Made by a program: the position numbers and the translations under genes. The notes below the pieces were generated by a model. That model ran no database searches. It was not told the origin of the DNA and saw only the letters and a list, made by a program, of their open reading frames with translations. From contig CATKHK010000011.1 in assembly GCA_949751835.1 (NCBI GenBank), positions 372,327 through 436,326 of the forward strand: a DNA stretch of 64,000 nt, read 5' to 3'. Of the stretch, positions 1-9,976 are shown one piece after another. Source of the stretch: Blepharisma japonicum. Its lineage: Eukaryota > Ciliophora > Heterotrichea > Heterotrichida > Blepharismidae. Each line of letters opens with the position of its first letter. Within the stretch, counting starts at the first letter, position 1.

Positions 1-617
1 ATAGTAATTTAGTATGAATTTTAGTTTTAGATTTTTATGAATCATTAAGTTATTTGGCAATTGAATGATTAAAAAGAATTTTTCTCAGAAATATGTACAA
101 AATGTAACTTTCAAAGAATTTATTAAAATCCAAATTTCATATTTATGTAATTAATTTTAAAACAATTATTTGCAAAAGCAATAAAAGCTCAGAAAATGAT
201 TTCTGTTTAAAAATTAGACTTAAATCATTAAGTTAATTATTACTAATTTTGTATCTTACTGCTTATCTTCCAGAATATACCATTAGCTTTAGCTCTAACA
301 TTATAACCCATATAAAACTCAACCATGGAAAATTTTTTAAAAAAATTTTTGTGTAGGATGCATCCAATCCTTTCTGTTATTATTACCTATTTTTGAGTAT
401 TAAAATAATTAAATCAACTTAAAATCAAAAAACCGATTAAAAAATAATAAAGGTTTACATATTAAACTATCACCAGGAAATATTTTGAAATGGATTATTA
501 AATAAATTCTGTCGTTCAATTAACTTATTTTATAAAATACTAAAAAAATTATAGCATTAAAATAAAAAGAATGGAAATATACATTTATCTTTATATTGTT
601 TTGCCAATAATAAAAAT
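1..617. other. AT-rich non-coding stretch
   Basis: This stretch is very AT-rich and has UAA and UAG in all frames at short intervals. No frame stays open for long even when UGA is read as Trp. I see no RNA gene and no repeat. It probably holds the promoter region of the LRR gene that starts at 618 and the end of whatever lies before the window. Confidence 0.6.
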
Positions 618-1208
618 ATGCAAGGTGAGAAACAATTATTATCCTGTGAATATTTTAGTTGCGAATTTTATAAAATGGATTCATTTGATTCACCTTATAC
701 TTATTCTTTAAATCAGGAAAGTCATCGGGCAGCTCATGTGAAACTGCTGACTATCGAAAATAATTCTCAAGCAAAAAATGAAGTGAGCTATGATAACAAG
801 AACTTATCGATAGTGATGAACCCGCAATCGTTGAAATCCTTTGCAATTATGGTCTCATCTATACCTCAAAACATCATCAGTCTGTCCATAGTCAATTCTT
901 ATTTGGGACATAAAATTGTCAGAAACCTTGCTCCTTGCTTGAGCCACCTAGCAAATCTGGAATACCTAGACTTGTCAGGAAATTACATTGAGGATAGAGG
1001 AATGAATTTACTTAGGGAAAGTGGAGATTGTCTAGAAAAATTGGAGACATTTATTATTTGTTTGAACCATATTTCTTATAGAGGTGCGCTGCTAGTGGCG
1101 GACTTTTATATTTTCCGAAATCCTATGCATGCGATTGCAGGAAACTTTAATTTGCATGATTGGGAAAAGTATCAAGAAGCTGTTCAAACAATTGATTCAG
1201 CATGTTAA
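618..1208 (+). CDS. Leucine-rich repeat protein (ribonuclease-inhibitor type)
   Basis: This is a 196-residue protein with no UGA codons. The centre, about residues 85-150, carries leucine-rich repeat units such as LANLEYLDLSGNYIEDRGM and LEKLETFIICLNHISYRGA. These have the LxxLxLSxNxIxxxG spacing of ribonuclease-inhibitor-like repeats. The N-terminal 60 residues are not repeat-like. Only about three repeats are visible, so it is a short member of a very large ciliate family whose members usually act as protein-binding scaffolds. An internal ATG 57 bases downstream could also be the start. No partner or location can be read from the sequence, and neighbours give no hint. Family assignment is fairly safe; function is unknown. 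Confidence 0.6.
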   Translation: MQGEKQLLSCEYFSCEFYKMDSFDSPYTYSLNQESHRAAHVKLLTIENNSQAKNEVSYDNKNLSIVMNPQSLKSFAIMVSSIPQNIISLSIVNSYLGHKIVRNLAPCLSHLANLEYLDLSGNYIEDRGMNLLRESGDCLEKLETFIICLNHISYRGALLVADFYIFRNPMHAIAGNFNLHDWEKYQEAVQTIDSAC

Positions 1209-1405
1209 TTCGCTTAATGTCCATATAAATATTACCAAATTATACAATTAATAATTATCAATATTAAATAATGAAGTCTTAAAAATGTTTAAAAATGAAA
1301 ATAGACTCCGAATTTCTTGAAAATTTCGGAAAAGATACTCTGAATTTTCAAATCTGTATTAATTAAATAATTCTATATTTAGAATTAATTTTTCACGTCA
1401 ATATA

Positions 1406-1948
1406 TTATGCAACACAACGATGATCGGTTCTTACAACCAAATTTGAAATATTTCTTGTCAAAAGCTTCGAAAAATGCCCTGGCAGAGAATCTTTATTAA
1501 TTCTATAGTTTTGGGATAACCTTTGAAGATTTTTCCTATATGTTCTTTTATTTTCTTTTTCTAAAACAGTTTCACTGTTACATCTGCAATGTGATAGCTT
1601 TAAAGGTGATGCCCTCCCTTTATTAACTTCGTTAATATCAAAATTAATTTGCGAGTTCTTCTTTTGCAAACAATTAATAGGTTTGCATCTGTCTTCACTT
1701 AGTCTGCAAAATTCTGGACTTGAATATCTTGGCTGAGCTGTATTTGTAATCACTTTAAATGGATTTGATGGTTTTTCTCATTTTTTGTAATCACTGCAAT
1801 TTCTTTCTGTTATTGAAACAAACGGCCTTGGCAGATCGTAATTTCTTTCTGGTGAATTTTTCTTTATTGAGCTTAACTTAATATGAACTCTTCTCGCTAT
1901 ATTATAATTACGTTGAATTTGCTTAGCAATTTTTGAATTTGTGCTCAT
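1406..1948 (-). CDS. Hypothetical basic protein
   Basis: This 180-residue protein starts MSTNSKIAKQIQRNYNIARR and reads through one UGA as Trp at about residue 60 (DYKKW). Read with the standard code, only the C-terminal 115 residues would be found. It is basic and rich in Arg, Lys, Asn and Ser, with no membrane segment and no signal peptide. The C-terminal half contains a short cysteine cluster (CRCNSE) and a possible helix, ENKRTYRKNLQRLSQNYR. I do not recognise a family. It ends in UAA and sits tail to tail with the LRR gene, with about 200 bp between them. The composition resembles short ciliary or cytoskeletal proteins, but that is only an impression. Confidence 0.55.
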
Positions 1949-2108
1949 CTTTAATTAACTGTATAATCATTTTAATACCATTAAGGAGAGAAAGTTGCCC
2001 TGAAAAATTATTATTATCATTTTTAATACACTATCTCTCTCTGCTCATTATTTAAGCTTTCTAAATCGAGACATATAATTAAGATAATTTTGAGTTAAGT
2101 TTAAGAAA

Positions 2109-3218
2109 CTAAGCACTCAAAGACTTAAATTTGCTACTTTCTAGCACTTTTGGATGTTTAATAGGTGGCAAAGTTTTCAAAAAGTACTCTTCCGCTTTCT
2201 TATCGTTGCTTCTCAGCACTTCTTTTTGGTCTGCCTTTAATCCTACAAGTTCAGCTACAACCTCAGGGGAGAATTTTTCAGCTTTGGACTTGAATTCGTC
2301 AACATATTTCAAAACTCTTGGCAATAGAGGATCGCCTTCATAGCTCATTTTTCCTTGTCTGATTCCTTGTAGTGCTGCTTGGAAAGCCTGTTTCTTAATT
2401 TCACCTGATTTGTCAGCTTCTAAATCTTTTTCCATTTTCACTACAGCTGAATCCAGCATATCTCGGAGCAATTTTTCAGCGTTATCCTTTTCAAATCTAT
2501 CTGCAGCCCTCAAGGCGGCAATAGTTCTTTCATAAGTATGCTTCTTAAGCAGAAGTCTGCTAGTTTGTAAGTGTTTTTCTAACAAAAATGTCTTGGTGCC
2601 GATATATTCGTTGTGGATTCTCATATAATCAGCTTGGCTCACAGATTCTTTCTTCTTCTCGAAAGCTCCGTTTTCTTCGTTTTCCCAGGTAGCATTGATC
2701 ATTTGGTTCATGTTATATTCCATCCATATTTGTTTCCATGGGTTTGGAACAATCATTGCAGTTCCTCTCATGAAATAAATAGCTAGTGTATAAAGCCATA
2801 TTTCTAAACCGAACATCATGTTAAAGACAACGTAGCCAAATGCATGGTTTTGGTGAGATCTCATTACAATGCAAAAACCGAGAAAGAGGAAGAAATAATT
2901 GAACCATTTCCCAAACTCCTCAATGCTATCGAAGTGAGGAGAAACTGGCTCAGGGCCTATAGTCTTCAGTAAAACTCTATATAAGTAGTCGCCGTGGATG
3001 GAAACTGGGAACTCCTCAGTGCAATAAGGATGCTTGTAAACTCCAGCTTTTGGCAATTTTTCATCATTTTCTTTCGATAGCCAAGCTTTGGATACTTCTT
3101 CTGTCTTTTTAGCCTGCAGTGCTGCCTCAGCTAAGAGAGCCTTTGTGCGTTCTACGAATGGGGCTGTAGTGAATGTTCTAACTAGGTTACGAGTGACAAA
3201 CCTGCCTGCGTAAAGCAT
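2109..3218 (-). CDS. Mitochondrial membrane protein, ATP synthase subunit b-like
   Basis: This 369-residue protein has an Arg-rich, Ser/Thr-rich N-terminus (MLYAGRFVTRNLVRTFTTAP) typical of a mitochondrial presequence. Two hydrophobic segments follow at about residues 107-150. A long charged helical region at about 215-300 (LLLKKHTYERTIAALRAADR) comes after them. One or two membrane helices followed by a long soluble helix is the layout of the F-type ATP synthase peripheral-stalk subunit b, and ciliate versions are large and divergent. All six Trp codons are TGG and none is UGA, which fits a highly expressed gene. The stop is UAG. The mitochondrial membrane location is well supported. The subunit b identity is an inference from layout and needs a profile search. 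Confidence 0.55.
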   Translation of the reverse strand: MLYAGRFVTRNLVRTFTTAPFVERTKALLAEAALQAKKTEEVSKAWLSKENDEKLPKAGVYKHPYCTEEFPVSIHGDYLYRVLLKTIGPEPVSPHFDSIEEFGKWFNYFFLFLGFCIVMRSHQNHAFGYVVFNMMFGLEIWLYTLAIYFMRGTAMIVPNPWKQIWMEYNMNQMINATWENEENGAFEKKKESVSQADYMRIHNEYIGTKTFLLEKHLQTSRLLLKKHTYERTIAALRAADRFEKDNAEKLLRDMLDSAVVKMEKDLEADKSGEIKKQAFQAALQGIRQGKMSYEGDPLLPRVLKYVDEFKSKAEKFSPEVVAELVGLKADQKEVLRSNDKKAEEYFLKTLPPIKHPKVLESSKFKSLSA

Positions 3219-3261
3219 TTTCCCTATTTATTATATGTGGACTGCAATTTAATTATGAAAT

Positions 3262-3987
3262 TTAGTCAATTGAATCTCTTAATAAATATCCTAAAGATGT
3301 ACATGCTAGGTTTAGGCTTCGTTCGCATTGGCAAGTTATTAGTTTTCTGTCAATTATTATAAGGTGCTGAGATGGCTCGCTAGAACAGAAGTTTCCTCCA
3401 AGGTCGCGGATTTTATCTTCTATTAAGAAAGGGATTGATGGGAAATATTCGTCATTTCATTGTTGAATTAGTGGGACACTCGCAATGTTGAAGCCATCAA
3501 ATATTCATTTCCCTTTCGCATCTTTGCTTTCAAAAGCTGCAGCAATTCCATGGCCTATACAAAGCATTCCTTTGCATTCTAAATAGACTTCTCGGAGAAT
3601 TTTCCCTAGTTTATTTATGAGGGGCTCACCTTTGAAGCTTGCAATGATTGCAGGAAAACTGGGGATGATGATTGCAGAATACTCGTTTCCTCGGATTTCA
3701 CTGAGATTTGTTGGGGAATTCAGTCTTTCTAAGTAGCTTCGATAGAAATCAACAGCGTCTTCTGAATTGTCATCGTTTATTACTGATGGCTTTTCACCTT
3801 CTAATGTTCCGATTTCCCAATCAAAAGCAAATGTAGTAAGAACTTTGTGTATGCTCAGTAAATTTGAAATTTTAATCGCTGATTCAATATTTTCAACTCC
3901 TTGTGGTAATTCTAAGTGGCAAGGTAAAGCCAAAATCAATATTGAGCCTTCTGAGTACCTTCTGCTTGGACTCTGTTTTAGCGACAT
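3262..3987 (-). CDS. GATD1: GATD1-like glutamine amidotransferase-fold protein
   Basis: This 241-residue protein belongs to the DJ-1/PfpI-like class I glutamine amidotransferase fold, closest in memory to human GATD1 (PARK7 domain-containing 1). The nucleophile-elbow region reads MLCIGHGIAAAFESKD, matching CAVGHGVAA in human GATD1. The C-terminal part reads WIFDGFNIASVPL, then IPFLIEDKIRDLGGNF, then IDRKLITCQ, parallel to WVFDSYSLTGPSV, LVVEDFVKDSGACF and LDRHLVTGQ. Two UGA codons are read as Trp, and the first falls exactly on the conserved Trp of WVFDSY, which is strong evidence for the reassigned code. Length matches the family (about 220). The substrate is unknown for this family. It lies 43 bp upstream of the preceding minus-strand gene. 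Confidence 0.85.
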
Positions 3988-4046
3988 ATCAATTTAAGTA
4001 TTTCATATTGATTGCAATTGTGAAAAAATTAGCCAAAATTTATTAT

Positions 4047-5018
4047 TTAAAGTGGATTTTGTGATCTGAAATGCTTCATTAAGTGGTTGTTTTTCATTCC
4101 TTGTCTGAGATCGACTGCTAATGTATCTTTGGCTTGCTGAACTCTGTCTTTTGGAGCCTGAGGCCACGATGTGCAAATCGCTAATGACTTATATTCCTCT
4201 GCAAGTATTGCTTTGAGCTGTTGCTGATATTGCGGTCTTGGCCTGTAATATTGCTTATAGTATCTTGCAAATTCTTTAGTTCCAAGAATTTTCCCATTTT
4301 CAAGCCTTAATTCTCCAGTGCTAGTTATTTCAGCAGTGATCCTATTTCTATGCAGTAGCATTGTGTTTGAGTTTCCAGGCTCCTTTTCTTCCTCTTCTCC
4401 TTCTTCATCACTATTTGCCCAGTTATAAAATTCTTCATATTCTTCTTCATCATCTTCTGTGTTTATAAAGCAGTGCTGCTTATCCCTCATATGCTGCTGA
4501 ACTGCTTGTGGACTATTAAAATTAACCCCCTTATTATTGCAGTATAGACAAATCATACCTTCTCTGACTTTTTTTTGTAAATAAGCCATCATAGCCTCCA
4601 CATTGTTCACATACAAAATATCAGGAATGAAAAACCCATGCTCTTGCATCATATGCTTTAAATTATTGTCAAAATTTGAGCTTGAGACACCACAAAATAA
4701 GCATGCTAGTAAAGGGTTGTATTCAGCCTGAGATTCACTCATGCTTTCTCTTTTCCTTTTTGCTTCTATATGTTTCTGATAAGCTTTGGCTGTATTGAAC
4801 TGCTTCTGACAGCATGCACAAATGCATTGAAAATGGACTTCTGAGGATATTTTTTCAGCTTCTGCTTTTTTTGTGTTGAAGGTTTCAAGAGAAACGGGGT
4901 CAAGCTTAACTAGTTTTCTTTTCAAGTTATATTGATGGAATTCGGATTTGTAATGTTCTCTTTGCTCATCTTGGGAAGTGAGCATCACTCTGCAGGATGT
5001 GCATGTGACACCGTCCAT
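4047..5018 (-). CDS. 60S ribosome maturation zinc-finger protein, REI1/ZNF622 family
   Basis: This 323-residue protein is a cytoplasmic 60S subunit maturation factor of the REI1/ZNF622 family. In yeast REI1 helps remove the ARX1/ALB1 export factors from pre-60S particles. It has four C2H2-type fingers in family order: CTSCRVMLTSQDEQREHYKS near residue 6, CACCQKQFNTAKAYQKHIEA near 70, CLFCGVSSSNFDNNLKHMMQ near 110, and CLYCNNKGVNF...HMRDKQH near 160. An acidic segment follows at about 190-215, then the conserved ITSTGELRLENGKILGTKEF and YYRPRP elements. It has no UGA codon. It is divergently arranged with the next gene, sharing a 168 bp intergenic region. Confidence 0.9.
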   Translation of the reverse strand: MDGVTCTSCRVMLTSQDEQREHYKSEFHQYNLKRKLVKLDPVSLETFNTKKAEAEKISSEVHFQCICACCQKQFNTAKAYQKHIEAKRKRESMSESQAEYNPLLACLFCGVSSSNFDNNLKHMMQEHGFFIPDILYVNNVEAMMAYLQKKVREGMICLYCNNKGVNFNSPQAVQQHMRDKQHCFINTEDDEEEYEEFYNWANSDEEGEEEEKEPGNSNTMLLHRNRITAEITSTGELRLENGKILGTKEFARYYKQYYRPRPQYQQQLKAILAEEYKSLAICTSWPQAPKDRVQQAKDTLAVDLRQGMKNNHLMKHFRSQNPL

Positions 5019-5186
5019 TTTAATTATGATGATAATTAATGCATAATGTATTCTGCTTAGAAAAATACATCGGCTTTTTAGAAGTATAAACCTAACTATC
5101 AGTTAGCAATAAACTTTGAAGATATGTGAACCTCCGAATCACAGCTAAAGCATCTATGGAATAAATCAGTCAAGAAAAATGCAGCA

Positions 5187-6260
5187 ATGAAAAAACCTTT
5201 TGTCCTCAGACTTAATGGAAAATATATTTATGCAAATGAAAAACTCCAACTTACTTCAAACATCAACCACAGTTCTTTAAACTTATGAAAAAGATGGGAA
5301 AATAAAGAAAAAGACCAAAGCAAATGATCAAATAAAGCTCAAGGAATTGCAAACCAATTTTATAGGCTAAAAGATAAAATGTGAAGTGAAAATAACGCAA
5401 AAGCAAACGAAGAGAAAAAATGGCTTAGAAATTACATCCCAGAAATAATCATAGATAGCCCCGCAACTTTAAGCAGCATTTTGAAATCAACAATTACCAA
5501 ACCTGGAAATATAAGCTATTTTAACCCTACCCCTCCAAGATCTCCCTTAGTTTATTATATTGCTGACAAATATAACATGTGCATCCACAATACCTTTTTC
5601 CCATACCGAGACTACTATTACGACGCCAAAAAAGAGTACGAAACCCTTCCAAAATATATCAAGGAAATGTATGAAAAAGCTAATGAGTTCGACACCTTGC
5701 GAAACCAGGCTGAATCCATGAAATGTGCTAATGCAAGCTATTTAAACTATTTAAATGACGCAATCTCTTGAAGAGAAGTTTATAGGCGTCCTTTATCATC
5801 ATGCTTTGGAGAAAACTTAAAAGTGATGTGCAAATTATCTGTTTTTATGACTATTAAAGTAGAAAACCTTATTATCCACTTAATGAGCAAGCTCGAAAGT
5901 ATTTATAAAGATAAAACAGGGAAAATCAAAAAAAGCAAAGTTTTAAAAGAAGCAGTGAATTATTGCATAAAGCAATACCCTCAGGATACTAATATTTGCC
6001 ACTATGTTATTTGTGGAGAAGACTTGAATAGCTACTCTCCAACTCTTTCTATAATTGAGCAGCCAATTTTTCATAGGGATTTATGGTTTGAGAGTAGTGA
6101 AATTAATGGAGAAATTGTAGATTTTCATGACTGTCCACTTGTGAAGCCGAACACAATTGCCAATTTAGGGTATGGGATCATTGCAAAGCTTTTTAAGATC
6201 GACGACGTTTGATTTGATAGTGGATCTACAAAGAAAGTCAAAGAAACTGAAAGCTATTAG
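5187..6260 (+). CDS. Hypothetical protein
   Basis: This 357-residue protein is rebuilt by reading five UGA codons as Trp and it ends in UAG. The standard code would leave only scattered fragments. The N-terminal 90 residues are Lys-, Asn- and Trp-rich (LNLWKRWENKEKDQSKW). The middle holds a Tyr-rich stretch (FFPYRDYYYDAKKEYETLPK), and the C-terminal half is mixed alpha/beta with short hydrophobic runs such as LGYGIIAKLF. No signal peptide or clear membrane helix is visible. I do not recognise a family. UGA outnumbers TGG for Trp here (5 to 3), unlike likely highly expressed neighbours. It is divergent from the REI1-like gene and tail to tail with the next gene (27 bp). Confidence 0.65.
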
Positions 6261-6287
6261 CATATTTGTTAAAAAATTAATAATGTA

Positions 6288-7124
6288 TTAAATCAACCTC
6301 GTTAAATAAGGAGAACAGTGCCTTTTAATTGGCTCAATGTGAGAATGGTTCATTTCTTTGTGTGTAACATGTCTCTCCTTTGGGTAAAGCCTTTGAGATA
6401 TTGTAAAGCACCTTGGAGTTGCACTTTTATTAAGCTCTCTGGGAGAAGCTTCTTTAAAAGGGTTCGGGTTTACGAGCTCTAATGGAAGCAGAAGCTTTGG
6501 AATTTTTTGGACTGACATACTTTGTTTTAACGGCTGAGCTATAATTTTTTTCTTTGCAAAGGATTTCTTTTGGTCAGCATTTTTTTTATTATCTTTCAGT
6601 AAATGTTTATTTGCAGTAGTATGACTTCCTTCAATTATGATTTGAAGAATCTTAAGTCTTTCTTTTTCCAACTCTTTGTCGTCTTCTTCTTGAGAAGTTC
6701 TGGCCATGCTTCGCTTATTTCTGGACTTTATCATAGTTTTGGAGACCATGTCTATAAATCCAGGATTAAGAGTATGGTCTGGTTCTTGTTCATGTTTAGA
6801 CTTGAGGCTAGTGAGCTTATACAGACTTTTCATGATATGAAAACTTTCTGGGTGCTGGAGAGAGTTTTTGAACTTGTTTGGGTTGGATTTGAGAGATTCT
6901 ATTGATTTTGTGCTTTGGGTCGAAAACGCACATTTGAGGAATCCTGCAGTAAGTAATTTCAGCTTTGAATTTTTTTGGAGTTTTTTTCAATCATCAGGCT
7001 CTGTCTCTGATTCACTGTTATCAGAACTATTTTTATCATGCACCCTACTCGAATTTAATGCTTGAGTATTAGAGTTCCTTATAAGCTTGAACAAATCCAG
7101 ACTTGAAGAAGATTTATTTGTCAT
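6288..7124 (-). CDS. Hypothetical low-complexity basic protein
   Basis: This 278-residue protein starts MTNKSSSSLDLFKLIRNSNT and reads one UGA as Trp at about residue 46 (EPDDW). It is rich in Ser, Lys, Asn and Glu. It has an acidic patch near 35-45 and a Lys/Arg-rich centre, and is predicted by eye to be mostly disordered with one helical part (ELEKERLKILQIIIEGSH). No domain is recognisable. It shares an 87 bp divergent promoter region with the GFA-domain gene. The three standard-code fragments in this area belong to this one frame. Confidence 0.55.
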
Positions 7125-7211
7125 TTATATTAAACAGCACTTGATGAATAAGCAATATATTAACTCTTTAATAAGATTGGCTTATAAAAATAGCTTATTA
7201 TCAATAATTAA

Positions 7212-7622
7212 ATGGTAGTTTACTCAGGAAGCTGCCATTGCCATGCTGTAACTTTTGAAGTTGAAGCACCATCAGATCTTGTCGTATGACGTTGTGATTG
7301 CTCAATTTGTGTAATGAAACAAAATCATCATTTCATAGTTCCTGAAGCTGCAATGCGTATTTTAACTGGAGAAGATAAACTTACAGAATATAGATTCAAT
7401 ACTAATGTAGCTAGGCATTTATTTTGCAAAATCTGTGGAGTTGAATCTTTTTATAGGCCAAGATCAAATCCTGATGGCTATGGAATTAATATATATTGCA
7501 TAGATAAAACACCATCAGCTTCTATTACTTGGCAAACTTTTGAAGGAAGTAATTGGGAAGAATTTTATAAAACAGCAGATATTCAAAAATACTCAAGACC
7601 TGATGATTCAAATAATTTATAA
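7212..7622 (+). CDS. GFA/CENP-V domain zinc protein
   Basis: This 136-residue protein is a complete single GFA domain, the fold of glutathione-dependent formaldehyde-activating enzyme and of CENP-V. The Zn ligands are all present: SGSCHCHAVTFEVE (Cys8 and Cys10), then WRCDCSICVMK (Cys28, Cys30, Cys33), then LFCKICGVESFYRPRSNPDG (Cys72, Cys75). One UGA supplies the Trp just before CDCSIC. The downstream GYGINIYCID segment also fits the family (GxxxNxxC). Length is normal for one-domain CENP-V-like proteins. The biochemical role of the eukaryotic stand-alone members is not settled, so I call the domain, not a reaction. Confidence 0.85.
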
Positions 7623-7775
7623 GTTGTTAATTTAAGAAATATTTTTAATTATTTTAGAGAGAATTTATTTTAAAATAAATAAAAATATAAAAGCTACCTT
7701 CTAAAGACTATTTTGAAAGAACTCAATGAAGCCAAGACTGAAGGATAAAATTTAAAGCTCAGCTATATTTAAAAC

Positions 7776-8792
7776 TTATTCTAATGGAGGTGCAGATGGC
7801 TGCAGCATAGCACCTGGCATCTTTATTGGATTTCAATCATTTATTTTCGGATGTTTTTGTCGTTTTGTCTTTGGTAAAATATCAACAAATATTTCAATGC
7901 TTGGATTAGGATGCATCGTAATTGAGTTCAAGTAAATAGTAGAAACAATTGAATAAGAGCAACTAATTAAATTTCCCCTGGTAGAATACGCCTCATTTAT
8001 CTCTTGTTTAACACATCCTTTGTCCAATCCAAAACAGATCTTAAGACTTTTTGGTTCTCTTTTGGCATTTCACCCTATATTTGTATTAATCCTGTGTTGA
8101 CTGATTCTATGTTTAAGCATTTTAGTCATTCTTTTTTCACTTTTTAATAATACAGATTTATAGAGATCAGTTTCAACTGATACATTACGATGCATCATTT
8201 CTGAGTATATTTCTAAGTTAATTTCGAGTTTTTCTCCTATCAAATAAGCAGGCTTATTAGCATTTGCTCTCATAATAATACTTCCCTGAGGAAAGCAGCA
8301 TCACCTTATCGGCTGTGATATTGTTGCTGATGAAAGTTTCATTATCCTTTCTGGCTGATTCTGAAGTAGCTTTATTTCTTGTTTCCCAAAAATAGGCTCT
8401 GGAATTGAGTCAAGAGTAGCAGATATAGTATATTTAATTGACCCCTGAGTATACTTTGAAGAATAGCTGAAACTTCCTGGGATATTAGCAGGAGGCATAA
8501 TAACAAAAGGAAAACAATATTTTCCATAGTTTATTTTCCTATCGTGACACTTATATAAGACTATTGAATTATGACAAATAATTTCATAGCCCTTTCTTGT
8601 TGCCACTTTATTTTCTTCTTTATCTGAAAATTCTTCTCAAAATGTCTCCTCATATCCTAAAAATTCCAAAATTAAAGCGTCACATTTTTCATTCTTACTT
8701 AATGATAAGCATACTTCTCCATTAATGATTTCTCCTGCATAACAAGTTGTGTTATACAATTTGATGTAAATCGAGCTATTTTTGTTTCCCAT
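7776..8792 (-). CDS. Arrestin-domain protein with C-terminal PSAP motif
   Basis: This 338-residue protein is rebuilt across four UGA (Trp) codons. It shows the two-lobed arrestin layout of ARRDC/alpha-arrestins. The N-lobe reads SSIYIKLYNTTCYAGEIINGEV, and the family-typical FPFVIMPPANIPGSFSYSS then runs into IKYTISATLD. The C-lobe reads NKPAYLIGEKLEINLEIYSE. The N-terminus MGNKNSS is a plausible N-myristoylation site. The last residues are PSAPPLE, and PSAP is the TSG101-binding late-domain motif also found in mammalian ARRDC1. Alpha-arrestins are adaptors for membrane-protein trafficking. It lies only 10 bp downstream of the dynein light intermediate chain gene on the same strand. Fold assignment is good; the motif role is inferred. 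Confidence 0.75.
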
Positions 8793-8802
8793 GTTTATTT
8801 TA

Positions 8803-9672
8803 TTATTTTCGATTAGGTTTAGGAAAACTCTGTTGAATTGCTCTCATCCACTCTTCATCTGGATTTCCATGGGAACCTTTACTTACATTTGGAGGAGGCC
8901 CAATAGACTGAAAAGAGTCTTCTCCAGACGATACAAGAATTGCTTGGGCATGATCTTTTTGGCTTTGCTTTCTGATAGGCGACCCAAATAAATGATAAGA
9001 CAGAACCATCCTAAGAGCGCCTAATAGTTTTTGGTCTCTAGCAGACCAATAAAATAAGCTGATTCCATTCTTATGGCAAAAATATCGTAGCGCTCTTGCC
9101 ATTCATTTCCTATTTTCACTTTCCCGGTCACAAAACACATCATACTTCGTAGCAGCTACATATACAGGCACCGGAATCGGTTCCATTCTTGCTGAATCTT
9201 CATGTTTGCTTCATTTTTTTGCAATTCGTTTTTGGTATTTTTGGGCTTCTTTTGGAGGGAGATGAGATAAAATTTCATTAATTCGGTTTCTGATAACTTG
9301 TAGCCAATAAAGAAGGGAATCGATAACTTTATAAGGATGCGAGAGGTCAATTACAATTACGATCATCAGCTCTGAAAGCGTTTCTGCTGTCATTGGAACT
9401 GATACTAAATTCGCAAGAAGTCGACCACCGCCTAGCTCATAAATATATCCTAAATCACGAGTAGAGTTAATTCCAAGAGGCGCTCGGGCATAAGAGTATT
9501 CTAAAGCCACAGTTGGTCTTGGTTCTTCAGTGCTGGATGCTTGCGATATGAAATTATTTACTAATGTGGATTTCCCTGAGTTTCTTTCTCCAAGCACAAA
9601 TATGGTTCGCTCACTGGGAGTAGGTTCTTGAGAGGCAGTTTGTTCAGACAGAGCCCATATGTCTGGAATCAT
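8803..9672 (-). CDS. DYNC2LI1: Cytoplasmic dynein-2 light intermediate chain
   Basis: This 289-residue GTPase-like protein is of the dynein light intermediate chain family, best matching the dynein-2 (retrograde intraflagellar transport) member. A P-loop GERNSGKST lies at residues 28-36, followed by VALEYSYARAP and an ELGGG segment in place of a canonical switch II. An NKxD-like position reads VAATKYDVF. The helix-rich C-terminal part (RALRYFCHKNGISLFYWSAR) matches DYNC2LI1, and it is shorter than the human protein (351). Two UGA codons encode Trp. It acts inside cilia as part of the retrograde IFT motor, fitting a fully ciliated cell. Confidence 0.85.
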
Positions 9673-9976
9673 TTCTTTATTTAAATAATTTTCATTTTTT
9701 GTCTTAATCCTTGTTGGGTGTATGTAACAAAATTAATATTGAATCTTGTAATAATTAATTATTGCCTCAAACCTACCAAATTTGTTTTGATTTGTGAAAG
9801 TCTAGTATTTTATATGAAAACAATTTTTCATTGCCAAAGGAATTAAATCATAATATTTTTAAAGGTTTAATATTTCTAAAAGATATAGGCTGCTTAAAAT
9901 ATAATTTTCATGCGAATTGTTTTCTATATTTAATTATTCAATTCTAGCAGTTTCTTTCAATTTCATAATTTTCATA
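9673..9976. other. AT-rich divergent intergenic region
   Basis: About 300 bp lies between two divergent genes, the dynein light intermediate chain and the EF-hand-like protein. It is AT-rich with no long open frame. A non-ATG extension of the downstream frame from 9917 is open but has no ATG, so I treat it as leader sequence. Confidence 0.5.

Noticed and set aside
8782-8991. Plus-strand 69-residue frame
   Set aside because: It lies antisense to the dynein light intermediate chain gene and shows no protein-like pattern; it is a shadow frame.
9917-9976. N-terminal hydrophobic extension of the EF-hand-like protein
   Set aside because: The frame is open but begins without an ATG. The first ATG gives a soluble acidic N-terminus.
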